Notes: a model not told the origin generated them from the sequence alone. A stretch of 64,000 bases of DNA from Bradyrhizobium sp. 1 (GCF_023073315.1 NZ_JADPJH010000033.1:364583-428582); one strand, 5' to 3'; numbered from the stretch's first letter, positions 42,556 through 51,283 are shown. Numbers and translations are program-made.

Positions 42556-42732
42556 GACCGTTAACAGGCGTCGACAGCATGGTATCGGCGGGCGGGCGCT
42601 CGTCGGCGGACATTTGCAGGCGCAGGCCATGCCGCATCGCCGATGCATGCGAACTCGGCGCGGCCTCCGCAAATGGCGGCCGAATCCGATTAGCACCATG
42701 AAGATCGTCGCCTAGATTTTATCCGGGGGCGG

Positions 42733-43518
42733 TCACCAGTTAGGCTTCCGCTTCTCTACGAACGCCCGAAGGCCTTCCTGCGCAGCGTTGGTCACTGCGA
42801 CGTTGCAGAAGTCTTCGACGGCATTGGCGATGCCGCGCCGATAGTCGTCGTCGATCTGCCGCATGAACGCTGCCCTGCCCATCCGGACGACCGTTTCCGA
42901 CTTCGATGCGAACTGTGCTGCCAACTCCATTGCGGCAGCGTCCAGAGCACTGTCGGCCACCACCTTGTTGACGGTGCCAAGATCCAACGCCTCGCGGGCG
43001 CCAAATGCCCTGCCCGTGAAGAGCACCTCGAACGCGCGGTGCCGACCGATCAACCTCGGCAGATGGGCGAAATGGATCGCAGGCAGAACCCCGACCTCAA
43101 TCTCCGGATAGCCGAACGTGGCGCTTTCGCTCGCCAGCACGACGTCGCACGACACCGCCATCGTCATTCCGCCGCCTCGCGCGGCACCGCCGACCGCGGC
43201 GATCGAGGGCTTGCCCAGGTGGTACTGCGCGTCGAAGAGATTGATATACAGCTCCTGCAGAAACTCCCGGATCTCCTCGCCAGACTTGCCGAGGAGGATG
43301 TCGAGATCCAGGCCGGCGGAGAAACGTTTCGCGAGCGCGCTGGACAGCACGACGGCACGCGCCTGCCGATCGGAAGCCGCGCGCCTGAACGCAGCCACCA
43401 CGGCCTGGATGAGTTCCAGGCTCAGAGCGTTCACCGGCGGCCGGTCGATCGTGATACGGGCGATGTTGCCCGCCAGTTCGTAGCGGACGTTGTCAGCCGG
43501 CTTCGTTTCCGACTTCAT
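42733..43518 (-). CDS. Enoyl-CoA hydratase/isomerase family protein
   Basis: Crotonase-fold protein of 261 residues. The oxyanion-hole regions are RFSAGLDLDIL and VGGAARGGGMTMAVSCD; one catalytic-position Glu is kept in YPEIEVGVLPA, but the other (in the GGG-E segment of hydratases) is Met here. It may therefore be an isomerase or a hydratase with altered mechanism. The ATG at 43518 is coupled to the MaoC stop (ATGA). It belongs to a minus-strand unit from the CoA-transferase down to this gene. Confidence 0.88.
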   Translation of the reverse strand: MKSETKPADNVRYELAGNIARITIDRPPVNALSLELIQAVVAAFRRAASDRQARAVVLSSALAKRFSAGLDLDILLGKSGEEIREFLQELYINLFDAQYHLGKPSIAAVGGAARGGGMTMAVSCDVVLASESATFGYPEIEVGVLPAIHFAHLPRLIGRHRAFEVLFTGRAFGAREALDLGTVNKVVADSALDAAAMELAAQFASKSETVVRMGRAAFMRQIDDDYRRGIANAVEDFCNVAVTNAAQEGLRAFVEKRKPNW

Positions 43519-43997
43519 GAGGCGGTCCTCTTGCGAACGAGATAGCGTTGCGTTCCCTCCATCACCAGCTTGGACTGCTGGTTGTGGACGCTGGACTTCA
43601 TTGCGATGACGCCGGTGCTGCGGTTGGGCGCGAGCTCGGCAACCTCCAGAGCCGGATACAGGGTATCGCCGCTGTAGACGGGATGAAGAAACCGCGACGA
43701 CTGGTCGAGGAAGCCGACGAGACTGTCCTCGACCATGAACGGGAAGTCGCCCGCTCCGGCCGCCGTCTGGATGAGTATCTGGTAGCCGTGCGCCAGCATG
43801 TGTGGCATGCCACGACGCCTGCAATACTCGACGTCGTAATGGACGGGATGGTTGTCTCCGCTCGCGCTTTGGAAAGCGAGGAAAAGCGCATCCGTCATGG
43901 TACGGCTCGATAGCACGAAGCGTTCGCCGAGCTTGAAGTCCTCGAACCACCGGTTCGCGTGTCGCCGATGGTTTGCAGGATCGAATGTGCCCGACAT
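43515..43997 (-). CDS. MaoC-like hydratase/dehydratase
   Basis: Hot-dog-fold hydratase of 160 residues. It carries the hydratase 2 motif, FQSASGDNHPVHYDVEYCRR, with the Asp and His of the active site, followed by RGMPHMLAHGY. It should hydrate or dehydrate an enoyl-CoA-type substrate. The ATG at 43997 (MSGTFDPANHRR) is used; longer frames upstream read into the preceding gene. It is translationally coupled to the crotonase gene. Confidence 0.87.
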   Translation of the reverse strand: MSGTFDPANHRRHANRWFEDFKLGERFVLSSRTMTDALFLAFQSASGDNHPVHYDVEYCRRRGMPHMLAHGYQILIQTAAGAGDFPFMVEDSLVGFLDQSSRFLHPVYSGDTLYPALEVAELAPNRSTGVIAMKSSVHNQQSKLVMEGTQRYLVRKRTAS

Positions 43998-44007
43998 CGC
44001 CCCGCCC

Positions 44008-45219
44008 CTATCTCGACGCCTGGACCAGCGGACACTTGCCGTCGGCAAGCGAGCGGTAGGTCGACGCGCTTTCCAGATGTCCGGTGACCTTAAGATCGTC
44101 AAACGGATACTCGGATTCCTTCGGCGACTTCACTTGGACCATCATCAGGTCTTCCATCACCCGGCCGTCCGGCCGGATTGCGGCGTCGTGCACGAAGACA
44201 TCGTCGACCTTCATGTCGTGCATCTTGGCTGCGACCTTTTCGCCGTCGAGGGAACCGGCGGCTTTCGCAGCCTTCAGCCAATGCAGCACGCCCGAATAGG
44301 TCAGCGACTGCACCATGGTCGGCGGCTTGCCGCGATATCGTTTCATGAAGTCACGGGACCATGCGCGCGTCTTGTCGTCGACGTCCCAGTAGGTGGCCGT
44401 CGCGAATTCGAGGCCCTGCGCCGCCTCCAGGCCGATCGCCTGAATGTCGCTATGAAGGACGAGGAAGCCGACGAGATGCTGTCCGGATTGCGCCAGGCCG
44501 AACTCCTGGGCCTGCTTCAGAGCGTTGCTGAAGTCGCCGCCGGCGTTTGCGAGGCCGACCACCTTCGGCTGCGCCGATTGAGCTTGCAGCAGGAACGACG
44601 AGAAGTCGGGCGTGTTCAGCGGGTGGAAGACGTGACCGAGCACCTTCCCGCCTGCGGCGACAACTGCTGCGGAGGCATCCTTGTCCAGCGCATGCCCGAA
44701 GGAGTAGTCGGCGGTCAAAAAGAACCAGCTATCGAGACCCTTGGCCACGGCTGCCTTCGTCGGTGCCGAGGACAACGCGAACGTGTCCGGGGCGAACTGG
44801 AACGAGGTCGCGGCGCAAGCCGGGCCAGTCAGCGTCGAAGCGAATCCGCCCGCGATCGTGAAGACGAACTTCTTCTCGCGCGCGATCTCCTGGACCGCGC
44901 TGGCGATCGAGCTCGGACCGCCATCGGCGACCATCGCGACGTGGTCGACGTCGATCCATTTGCGAACGATCGAGGATGCGACGTCAGGCTTGTTCTGATG
45001 GTCCGCGTGGACGACCTCGAGCTTGTGACCGAGAAGCTCGCCACCGAACTCCTCCACCGCCATCCGGGCGGCGACGGCCGACCCCTCGCCGCTGAGATCC
45101 GCGTACAGTCCCGAAGAGTCGTTCAGAACGCCGATGCGGACCGGGTCGTTGTCAGCTGCGAAAGCGTGGTGTCCCAAGGCGAGCGACGCAGCGGCGATGA
45201 TCGATAGATAGCGCTTCAC
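44008..45219 (-). CDS. ABC transporter substrate-binding protein
   Basis: Periplasmic binding protein of the Peripla_BP_6/LivK type, 403 residues. The signal peptide covers about residues 1-21 (ending AFA-ADND). The mature start VRIGVLNDSSGLYADLSG and later FFLTADYSFGHALDKDA fit receptors for aromatic or other organic acids. No permease or ATPase genes lie nearby, so it either shares a transporter elsewhere or is an orphan. It ends 11 bases before the MaoC start and follows the CoA-transferase on the same strand. Confidence 0.9.
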   Translation of the reverse strand: MKRYLSIIAAASLALGHHAFAADNDPVRIGVLNDSSGLYADLSGEGSAVAARMAVEEFGGELLGHKLEVVHADHQNKPDVASSIVRKWIDVDHVAMVADGGPSSIASAVQEIAREKKFVFTIAGGFASTLTGPACAATSFQFAPDTFALSSAPTKAAVAKGLDSWFFLTADYSFGHALDKDASAAVVAAGGKVLGHVFHPLNTPDFSSFLLQAQSAQPKVVGLANAGGDFSNALKQAQEFGLAQSGQHLVGFLVLHSDIQAIGLEAAQGLEFATATYWDVDDKTRAWSRDFMKRYRGKPPTMVQSLTYSGVLHWLKAAKAAGSLDGEKVAAKMHDMKVDDVFVHDAAIRPDGRVMEDLMMVQVKSPKESEYPFDDLKVTGHLESASTYRSLADGKCPLVQASR

Positions 45220-45288
45220 GGGTCTTCCTCATCTTTGCATTTCTTGATCACGCTCTCCACGGAGCGCGGACGTCAGCGGAATTCACCC

Positions 45289-46503
45289 TTAATAAAACTT
45301 CGCCTCGGCCCTCTCGGGCACTTTCACGATGCCATCCGAGATCATCCGGTCGATCCGCTCGTCCGGAATGCCGGCGGCGCGGAGGACGGCCTTGGTGTCG
45401 GTTCCGAGCCTCTTGGGCTTCGAACGAACGCTGCCGGGCGTCCGCGACATCTTGATGGGAATGCCGAGCGCCTTGTAGTCGCCGTCGCTGACGATCATCG
45501 ATCGATAGGCCGTATGCGGCGCCGCGAGCACCTGGGGCACATCCAGAATCGCACTCGCGGGAATGCCCTTCTTCAGGAGCCGCTCGCTCAGGTCCTGCCC
45601 GTCCTGCTCCGCGACGATCGTCTGCAGCAGTTCATGCAGCGCCGCGCGGTTCTTCACCCGCTGCGCGTTGGTGGTGAACCGCGGATCGTCGAGCAGTTCG
45701 CGGCATGCGAGGAAATCGCATGCCGCGCGAAACTGGCCGTCGTTACCGACCCCGAGGAACATGGGACCGGTCCTGGTCGCGAACTCCTCGTAGGGCGCGA
45801 TGGACGGATGCTGGTTGCCGCTGCGGACCGGGACGTGGCCGGCCTGCAGATAGCCGGCGGCATGCGGATGCAGATAGGCCAGCGCGCAGTCGTAAAGACT
45901 GATGTCGAGCTTCTGCCCCAACCCCGACCGCTCGCGCTCCAACGCAGCCATCAGGATCGCCGCCAACGCGTTCATGCCCGTGCCCATATCGACGATGGAC
46001 ATGCCGACCCGGATCGGTCCGGACTCCGGACTGCCGTTCACGCTCATGCAGCCGGCGATTGCCTGGACCACGGAGTCGTAGCCCGGCAGCCCGCCAAGCG
46101 GTCCGTCCTCGCCGAAGCCGGTGATCTGGCAGTAGATCAGCTTCGGAAACGCCTTCGAGAGAACCTCGTCGTAGCCTAGACCCCAGCGCTCGAGCGTGCC
46201 TGGCTTGAAGTTGTGGATGAGCACATCGGCGCCGGCCAGCAGCTCCAGCAGAACCTTGCGTCCTTCTTCTTTCGAGAAGTCGACCGCGGCATGGAGTTTG
46301 TTGCGGTTGATGCCGCTGTAGTAGGCGCTGCCGTCCGGCGTGAATGGGCCCCAGCCACGCGTCTCGTCGCCGGCCGGCGGTTCGATCTTCACGACTTCAG
46401 CGCCGTGGTCTCCGAGGATTTGCGTGCAGAATGGCCCGGCCAGTACCCGCGACAAATCAATAACCCTGAAACCCGTCAGCGCTCCCGCTATCTCTTTTTT
46501 CAT
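45289..46503 (-). CDS. Class III CoA-transferase (CaiB/BaiF family)
   Basis: The 404-residue product moves CoA between carboxylic acids. Family motifs are FRVIDLSRVLAGPFCTQILG, GAEVVKIEPPAGDETRGWGP and the segment LPGYDSVVQAIAG, whose Asp is the usual catalytic residue. The ATG at 46503 is taken as start; an upstream ATG at 46524 is possible. Both fall inside the palindrome 46498-46533. It probably activates the acid handled by the MaoC and crotonase enzymes downstream. It diverges from an IclR gene. Confidence 0.9.
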   Translation of the reverse strand: MKKEIAGALTGFRVIDLSRVLAGPFCTQILGDHGAEVVKIEPPAGDETRGWGPFTPDGSAYYSGINRNKLHAAVDFSKEEGRKVLLELLAGADVLIHNFKPGTLERWGLGYDEVLSKAFPKLIYCQITGFGEDGPLGGLPGYDSVVQAIAGCMSVNGSPESGPIRVGMSIVDMGTGMNALAAILMAALERERSGLGQKLDISLYDCALAYLHPHAAGYLQAGHVPVRSGNQHPSIAPYEEFATRTGPMFLGVGNDGQFRAACDFLACRELLDDPRFTTNAQRVKNRAALHELLQTIVAEQDGQDLSERLLKKGIPASAILDVPQVLAAPHTAYRSMIVSDGDYKALGIPIKMSRTPGSVRSKPKRLGTDTKAVLRAAGIPDERIDRMISDGIVKVPERAEAKFY

Positions 46504-46533
46504 TATAAGGTCTGTATGTTCCATATAATGAAA
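46498..46533. promoter_or_regulatory. Palindrome in the divergent CoA-transferase/IclR promoter
   Basis: Perfect 10-base arms TTTCATTATA (46498-46507) and TATAATGAAA (46524-46533) are separated by 16 bases, and both CoA-transferase start candidates lie inside. Within it TATATGGAACAT (minus strand, 46516-46527) resembles TATATGGTACAT at the first IclR promoter. This is a probable operator of the adjacent IclR protein. Confidence 0.6.
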
Positions 46534-46620
46534 CTTAGCCCTAAAGGCCTTATCCGGTCAAGGGATGGCGATCCCTCAGAATCCGGTAGAAGGGCCGCAG
46601 GAATGCATGGAGACCGTAAA

Positions 46621-47421
46621 ATGTCCGGACGGAGGTCGCCGAACGATGACCGAGTTGCAGCGAGCCCGAGCCAACCCGCCAATCCGAGCGGAGCCCTGCT
46701 GCGGGGATTGGACGTCCTCGAGGCGTTCGGTCCCGATCGCGAACTGCTGGGCAATGCCGAGATCGCGGCGGCTACCGGACTCCCCAAGGCGACCGTCTCC
46801 AGGCTCACGCGCGCTCTCGTCGAGGCCGGCTATCTCGACTACGAGCCGGTTCGCGGCAAATACTCGTTGCGCCCTCGCGTGCTGACGCTCGGCTTTTCGT
46901 TTCTCAGCAACATGAAGATGCTGCCTATCGCGCACGAGCAATTGCAGCGCCTGGCGACGGAAAGCGGATGCACGGTGTCTCTCGCCTGTCCGGATGCGCC
47001 CCACATGATCTATCTGGACCGCTGCAGCGGCGTCGCGATGCCCTACTTCTTTAGCGTCGGCTCGGCGGTCGACATGGCACGCACCGCGACGGGACGCGCC
47101 TACATCGCCGCGCTGGCCCCTGAGGAACGGGCAACCCTGTTCAAGAGATTGGCGCCCCACTACCCGGGCGACTGGAAAAAGCTTAGGGCGGAACTCGAAC
47201 GCGCCGTGAAGGAAGTCACCGAGAAGGGTTTCTGCCTCGTCGACACGACCTGGCGCCAGAACATCCGGGGCGTTGCGGCCCCCCTAGTGTCCCGCGATCG
47301 CCGAACCAGCATGTCGATCAACTGCGTCGCCCAGACCTTTTCAATGGACCGGGAAACGCTGACTGGCAAATGGGGACCGCGGCTGGCAAACCTGGCGCAG
47401 GCGCTTTCAGGCCATCTTTGA
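46621..47421 (+). CDS. IclR family transcriptional regulator
   Basis: The 266-residue product has the winged helix LLRGLDVLEAFGPDRELLGN, AEIAAATGLPKATVSRLTRA and the IclR effector domain (MIYLDRCSGVAMPYFFSVGS, ARTATGRAYIAALAPEER). The ATG at 46621 has GGAG 8 bases upstream; an upstream ATG at 46603 has poorer spacing. It diverges from the CoA-transferase gene across a palindrome and is the likely regulator of the CoA-transferase-to-crotonase unit. Confidence 0.88.
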   Translation: MSGRRSPNDDRVAASPSQPANPSGALLRGLDVLEAFGPDRELLGNAEIAAATGLPKATVSRLTRALVEAGYLDYEPVRGKYSLRPRVLTLGFSFLSNMKMLPIAHEQLQRLATESGCTVSLACPDAPHMIYLDRCSGVAMPYFFSVGSAVDMARTATGRAYIAALAPEERATLFKRLAPHYPGDWKKLRAELERAVKEVTEKGFCLVDTTWRQNIRGVAAPLVSRDRRTSMSINCVAQTFSMDRETLTGKWGPRLANLAQALSGHL

Positions 47422-47461
47422 CCGTGGAAGCGGCTCCGTTCGCGAGAGCGGCATCCTCCCC

Positions 47462-48007
47462 TCACGAAAGCAGCTCGAGTATCCTTCGACTGACTGCGTC
47501 GTCGCCGAGAGCGACCGCCCATTCCAGGAGAGCTTGCCGAATCGTCGTCGCGACGATGCCATAGTGGGCGAGCCGGGCAAGAACGAGCGGACGATCGGCT
47601 TCATGACGGTCGACCGACAAGTCCGAGAGCAGCCGGATGTCGTAGCCGCGCCTTGCTCCCTCCAATGCCGCGATCAGAACCTCTTCCTCCAGAAATGCTC
47701 CGCCCAGGAAGACGACACCAACGCCTGCTTCCCCAAGCTGAGCTGCAAGTCGTGGATCTCGCCACAAGGACAAGAAATCGATGTCGAGGTGCTCGATCGA
47801 AGCGGCGATCTGATCGGTCAGGATGCTCTGATCATACTCGCCGATTGCGATTTCGGGAACGCCAAACACGGTTCGGCAAGCCGGCAGCAAAGCCAGACTT
47901 CCGGCCCGGCGAAGATCAATCGGCTGATCGTCCGGCCTGCCGCCGCGCGTCAAGTTCAAGAAGACGAGGCAGCTGTGGCGCGGGTCGGCCAGCATGATTG
48001 TAGACAC
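47462..48007 (-). CDS. Isochorismatase-fold protein lacking the catalytic triad
   Basis: The 181-residue product follows the isochorismatase/cysteine-hydrolase fold from start to end (CLVFLNLTRGG, DIDFLSLWRDPRLAAQLGEA, VGVVFLGGAFLEEEVLIAAL, GYDIRLLSDLSVDRH). All three expected catalytic positions are changed. The N-terminal Asp is Asn (FLNLT), the Lys region has none (DIDFLSLW), and the nucleophile Cys of the 'E-x-C-V' segment is Glu (LEEEV). It is therefore probably a binding or regulatory protein. It lies 19 bases downstream of luxI on the same strand and is likely to be co-transcribed with it. Confidence 0.75.
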   Translation of the reverse strand: MSTIMLADPRHSCLVFLNLTRGGRPDDQPIDLRRAGSLALLPACRTVFGVPEIAIGEYDQSILTDQIAASIEHLDIDFLSLWRDPRLAAQLGEAGVGVVFLGGAFLEEEVLIAALEGARRGYDIRLLSDLSVDRHEADRPLVLARLAHYGIVATTIRQALLEWAVALGDDAVSRRILELLS

Positions 48008-48026
48008 TCTCCGCCGCGACTAGAGC

Positions 48027-48665
48027 TCAGGCGGCCCTGCGTTCCGAGCCGATTGCGACAAGCACCGGCCCGGCGACGCCCGCTTGCCGGTACATGGCAT
48101 CGAGCGCCTGATCCGAATCGTGAAGAAAGCCCGCGAGCGCCATGGTTGGTCCAACCGGCTGCCGCTCAGACAGTCGCTCCAAGGGCCAACCGGCTCGCCT
48201 CAAAATGCGCTCCATCCGGGCATCGGTGACGGTCACGATTGATTGCGCTCCTCTTGCGCGTATCGTCTCGAGCATCGCCGCGAACAGCACAAAGGTTGCG
48301 CGGTTGAATCCGTTCCGGCCGGGCTCCACGAAGCGCGTGGTGTCGACGCAAAATCGCGAGCTCTCCAGGATCCGCTCGTCGCAAGGCGCCGCCGTATCGC
48401 CCAGCAGATTGACGAAGGTATCAGCGAGCATTGTTGGTCCAGTCGTCGGCAGGAGCCTGACGCAACCGAGGACGTCGCTGTCGTCCGAGACGGCGAGCAG
48501 ATAGGTCGGACTCAGAGCATCATAGACATCGATTTCCATATCTCCCGAGACCGAGACGCTCCAATCCAGCCGATCCTTGAAGACACGGCGGCGAAGACGA
48601 TACATCGATGTCAGCAAATTCAGATGGCGACCAAATTGGGGCGTGTGAAGCGCGATGGCATGCAT
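48027..48665 (-). CDS. luxI: Acyl-homoserine-lactone synthase (LuxI family)
   Basis: The 212-residue product makes an N-acyl-homoserine lactone signal from S-adenosylmethionine and an acyl donor. Conserved residues are seen in MYRLRRRVFKDRLDWSV (Arg, Phe, Trp), EIDVYD (Glu, Asp), VLGCVRLLPTTGPTMLADTF and ESSRFCVD (Glu, Arg). GAGGAGG lies 5 bases before the ATG. A lux-box-like site is at 48722-48741. The cognate luxR next to it carries a stop codon. The acyl chain cannot be predicted. Confidence 0.93.
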   Translation of the reverse strand: MHAIALHTPQFGRHLNLLTSMYRLRRRVFKDRLDWSVSVSGDMEIDVYDALSPTYLLAVSDDSDVLGCVRLLPTTGPTMLADTFVNLLGDTAAPCDERILESSRFCVDTTRFVEPGRNGFNRATFVLFAAMLETIRARGAQSIVTVTDARMERILRRAGWPLERLSERQPVGPTMALAGFLHDSDQALDAMYRQAGVAGPVLVAIGSERRAA

Positions 48666-48721
48666 GCCGACCTCCTCAGATTATCCGGGAGGCCTTGAAA
48701 CCAGAAATTGCGTTGGTGATC

Positions 48722-48741
48722 GCCTGTCAGATTTTGCAGGC
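48722..48741 (-). promoter_or_regulatory. lux-box-like operator upstream of luxI
   Basis: The 20-base site has the form CTG-N10-CAG within a perfect 6-base inverted repeat (CGCCTG and CAGGCG, 48721-48742). It is about 57 bases before the luxI ATG. The shape and position match LuxR-type binding sites and indicate positive autoregulation of luxI by a LuxR protein. Confidence 0.65.
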
Positions 48742-48862
48742 GCCGTTTGATCCGCTGGATCACGCTAGACCAGTTTGGCTGGGCAACATGCATTATTCGT
48801 CTGGCCCGTTCGCGCCAGGGCATTCTCGTCTATTTTGGTGAGCGGAGTTGGTCGGAAGTCGA

Positions 48863-49594
48863 TCAGGTCAGGAGGCCGCGACGTAGCGCGACCGCCACAC
48901 ACTGGGCGATCGAGGCCGCGCCGAGCTTGCGGCGCGCGTTCTCGAGGTGAAACACGACGGTACGCGGCGAAATGGCGACCAGGACTGCGATATCGGCGAC
49001 CGTCTTTCCTTGCGCTGTCCATGCAAGGCACTGGCGCTCCCGCTGGGTCAGTTCACTTCCAGAGAGTTGTTGTGCGACAAAAGGAACGTCGAGCCGAGAG
49101 GCCACGTGGGCATGGAAATATAGACCCACCTGATGGACGACATCACGCCAATCGCCAACAAGCCGATCCGGGTTGATCTCGCGATCACTCGTCGCCAGTG
49201 TGAATGCGGCTATTCGTCCGAAGCCGCCTCTAATCGGCACCGTGATCCCGGATCGGAGGCCAAAGGTTGTCGCCTCATCAAAGAACTAACGCTGCGCTCG
49301 ATTCCCGGCGGGCGGGCGACTGGGCCCTCCCCAGCTGAAGAGGTCCCGTTCGATCCGGGCGCGAAGGACCACAGGATCGAGTTGCTGATATCCAAGATCA
49401 AAGTATCGGCTAGTCCAGGATTTCGGGTAGGATGAGATCAGCAAGGGCGTGTCGCCGGTTAGGCGAAGATAGGCAAATCGCTGGAACCCGAGCTTTTGCG
49501 CTATCCGTGCGGCAACCCGTTCAAATGCGGTCGCATCGCCCGCAGTGTGGATGGCGTCAACAAACTCCTGGAATGTATTCTCGACCAGATTCAT
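48863..49594 (-). pseudogene. luxR: LuxR-type quorum-sensing regulator with in-frame TAG
   Basis: A single frame of 244 codons, the usual LuxR length, is interrupted by a TAG at 49286-49288. Before the stop is the autoinducer-binding domain (TAFERVAARIAQKLGFQRFA, YFDLGYQQLDPVVLRARIER). Directly after it the same frame continues FFDEATTFGLRSGITVPIRG and ends with the HTH (LTQRERQCLAWTAQGKTVAD, ISPRTVVFHLENARRKL). A nonsense change thus separates the ligand and DNA-binding halves. Restart at the in-frame GTG at 49240 could give a HTH-containing fragment. Confidence 0.88.
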
Positions 49595-49678
49595 TGTCTC
49601 AATGGCGCCCGGAAGTCGCGTCCGCTGCCGTCAGCCAATTGCTAACGCGAAAGCAACGACTGTCGCTCGCCGGTCTGG

Positions 49679-49775
49679 TTAGCGGCGACGCACCAGCCGG
49701 TCGAATGCACCCGTGCCAATTGCGCACTGAACAGCATCAACATACTCCCTGAAAGATATTCTCGATCGGGCTCAT
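49679..49775 (-). pseudogene. Relic of a second luxR 5' end
   Basis: From the ATG at 49775 the minus strand reads MSPIENIFQG, then with a frameshift EYVDAVQCAIGTGAFDRL. This parallels the intact luxR start (MNLVENTFQE, FVDAIHTAGDATAFER). It ends in a stop at 49679. It lies about 180 bases upstream of the luxR start and is an eroded partial duplicate. Confidence 0.6.
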
Positions 49776-49827
49776 CGTGCTACTTCTGTTATCATAAAAG
49801 CACATCAAAACCTCACGGGGTGACCGC

Positions 49828-50106
49828 ATGACTATGCCGAAGAGACGGACCCGCCCAACCGGGCGGGCAATCTTCGAAGGCATCCACTGCGGCACATGTT
49901 CGTTCGGATGGTCGCGATTCTCCGAGTGGAAAAACGAGAACGACGACTTCGCCGAACGTCAACGCCTCGTCATACTGCCGACTTGGCACCCTATCTCGGC
50001 GGAAACGCCCGTCATTGTTTGTGGCCCACGTCCGCATTTCAAGATGGAGCACGTGCTCACAGATTGGCGCAGCTGTCGGATCGAACTGAAGGTAATTGAC
50101 ATCTAG
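49828..50106 (+). CDS. Hypothetical small protein
   Basis: A 92-codon frame with a GGGGTG-type ribosome-binding site begins MTMPKRRTRPTGRAIFEGIH and contains CGTCSFGWSRFSEWK and HFKMEHVLTDWR. No family recognised. A 101-codon frame on the opposite strand (49813-50118, GTG start) covers the same DNA, and I cannot exclude that one instead. It lies between luxR remnants and the acyl-CoA dehydrogenase gene. Confidence 0.3.
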   Translation: MTMPKRRTRPTGRAIFEGIHCGTCSFGWSRFSEWKNENDDFAERQRLVILPTWHPISAETPVIVCGPRPHFKMEHVLTDWRSCRIELKVIDI

Positions 50107-50128
50107 GTTCGCCCGCACTGGGCCGAGC

Positions 50129-51283
50129 TCAGAGGTAACGGCCGATCAGGTCCTTCATCAGTTCGTTTGCCCCACCATATATCGGCTCGATTCGAGCGTC
50201 GACAAACATTCTGCCGATCGGATATTCCATCATGTATCCATGTCCGCCGAACAATTGAAGACAACGACTAACGACTTCACACTGGCGCTCGCTAGTCCAC
50301 CACTTCGTCATCGATGCGAGCTCAACATCGATCTTGCCGGACATCATTCGCTCAATGATGAAGTCGACAAAGACACGTGCGATCATTGCGACCGTCTTGA
50401 CCTCGGCCAGTTCAAAGCGGACGTGCTGAAGATCGAACAGTCGTTTCTCAAATATGTCACGCGTCTTCGCGTGCTCGACCGTGACGGCGTAGGCGTGTTC
50501 CATAACCGCTGCGCAGTTGACGCCGACAAGCGCACGTTCGTAGGTCAAGTCCTGCATCATTTGAACAAAACCCTGCCCTTCGCGACCGCCGAGAATCGCG
50601 TCGGCCGGTATTCTGCAATCGTCGAAAAACAGCTCGCAGGTGTCCGAACCGTGCAATCCCACTTTCTTCAGCCGGCGCCCGACGCGAAATCCCGGCGTCG
50701 CGGTTTCGAAGAGAACAAGCGACACTCCCTTGGCTTTCTGAGTGGGATCGGTCTTGACTGCTAGCACGATAAGGTCGGCAATCGAGCCGTTCGTGATGAA
50801 TGTCTTCGCGCCCTTGATGACGTATTCGTCGCCGGAACGAATAGCACGGGTACGCATGTTCTTGAGATCCGTCCCGCCCCCCGGCTCGGTCATGCCCATG
50901 GCCGCGATGTATTGACCACTGGCAAGCCGGGGCAGGTATTTTTGCCGCTGCTCGAGTGTCCCGTACCGCTCGATGTAGTGGGCCGCGATGACATGGATCT
51001 GCTTGCCGGGCCGAAAACTTGTATCGCCCTCCAGGCAAAGCTCGTGCGCGACGGCAGCTTCATGTGCAAAGGTCCCGCCGCTCCCGCCATACTCCGTGGA
51101 GATGTCGGGCAGCAAAATTCCGAGCTCACCTGATTTTCGCCAGACTTCCCGGTCGGTTGCTCCTTCTGCAAGCCATTTTTCTTGGTTAGGCCGGATTTCC
51201 TCTGCGCAAAAGCGACGCGTCAGGTCTGCAAGGGCCTCGATCTCCTCCGTATACCAACGGGGTCGAGAAATCTCGATGAACAT
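50129..51283 (-). CDS. Acyl-CoA dehydrogenase
   Basis: FAD enzyme that introduces an alpha-beta double bond in acyl-CoA, 384 residues. Motifs are AMGMTEPGGGTDLKNMRTRA, FITNGSIADLIVLAV and QLFGGHGYMMEYPIGRMFVD. At the C-terminal site used by medium-chain enzymes it has IYGGANE, without the base Glu. A Glu is present in DLTYERALVG, the position used by isovaleryl-CoA-type enzymes, so a branched or long substrate is possible. It diverges from the SCP2-type thiolase gene, with a palindromic operator between the two. Confidence 0.92.
   Translation of the reverse strand: MFIEISRPRWYTEEIEALADLTRRFCAEEIRPNQEKWLAEGATDREVWRKSGELGILLPDISTEYGGSGGTFAHEAAVAHELCLEGDTSFRPGKQIHVIAAHYIERYGTLEQRQKYLPRLASGQYIAAMGMTEPGGGTDLKNMRTRAIRSGDEYVIKGAKTFITNGSIADLIVLAVKTDPTQKAKGVSLVLFETATPGFRVGRRLKKVGLHGSDTCELFFDDCRIPADAILGGREGQGFVQMMQDLTYERALVGVNCAAVMEHAYAVTVEHAKTRDIFEKRLFDLQHVRFELAEVKTVAMIARVFVDFIIERMMSGKIDVELASMTKWWTSERQCEVVSRCLQLFGGHGYMMEYPIGRMFVDARIEPIYGGANELMKDLIGRYL

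Noticed and set aside
43852..45207. 451-codon plus-strand frame over the MaoC and binding-protein genes
   Set aside because: Antisense shadow; the minus strand has signal peptide, hydratase motif and coupled starts.
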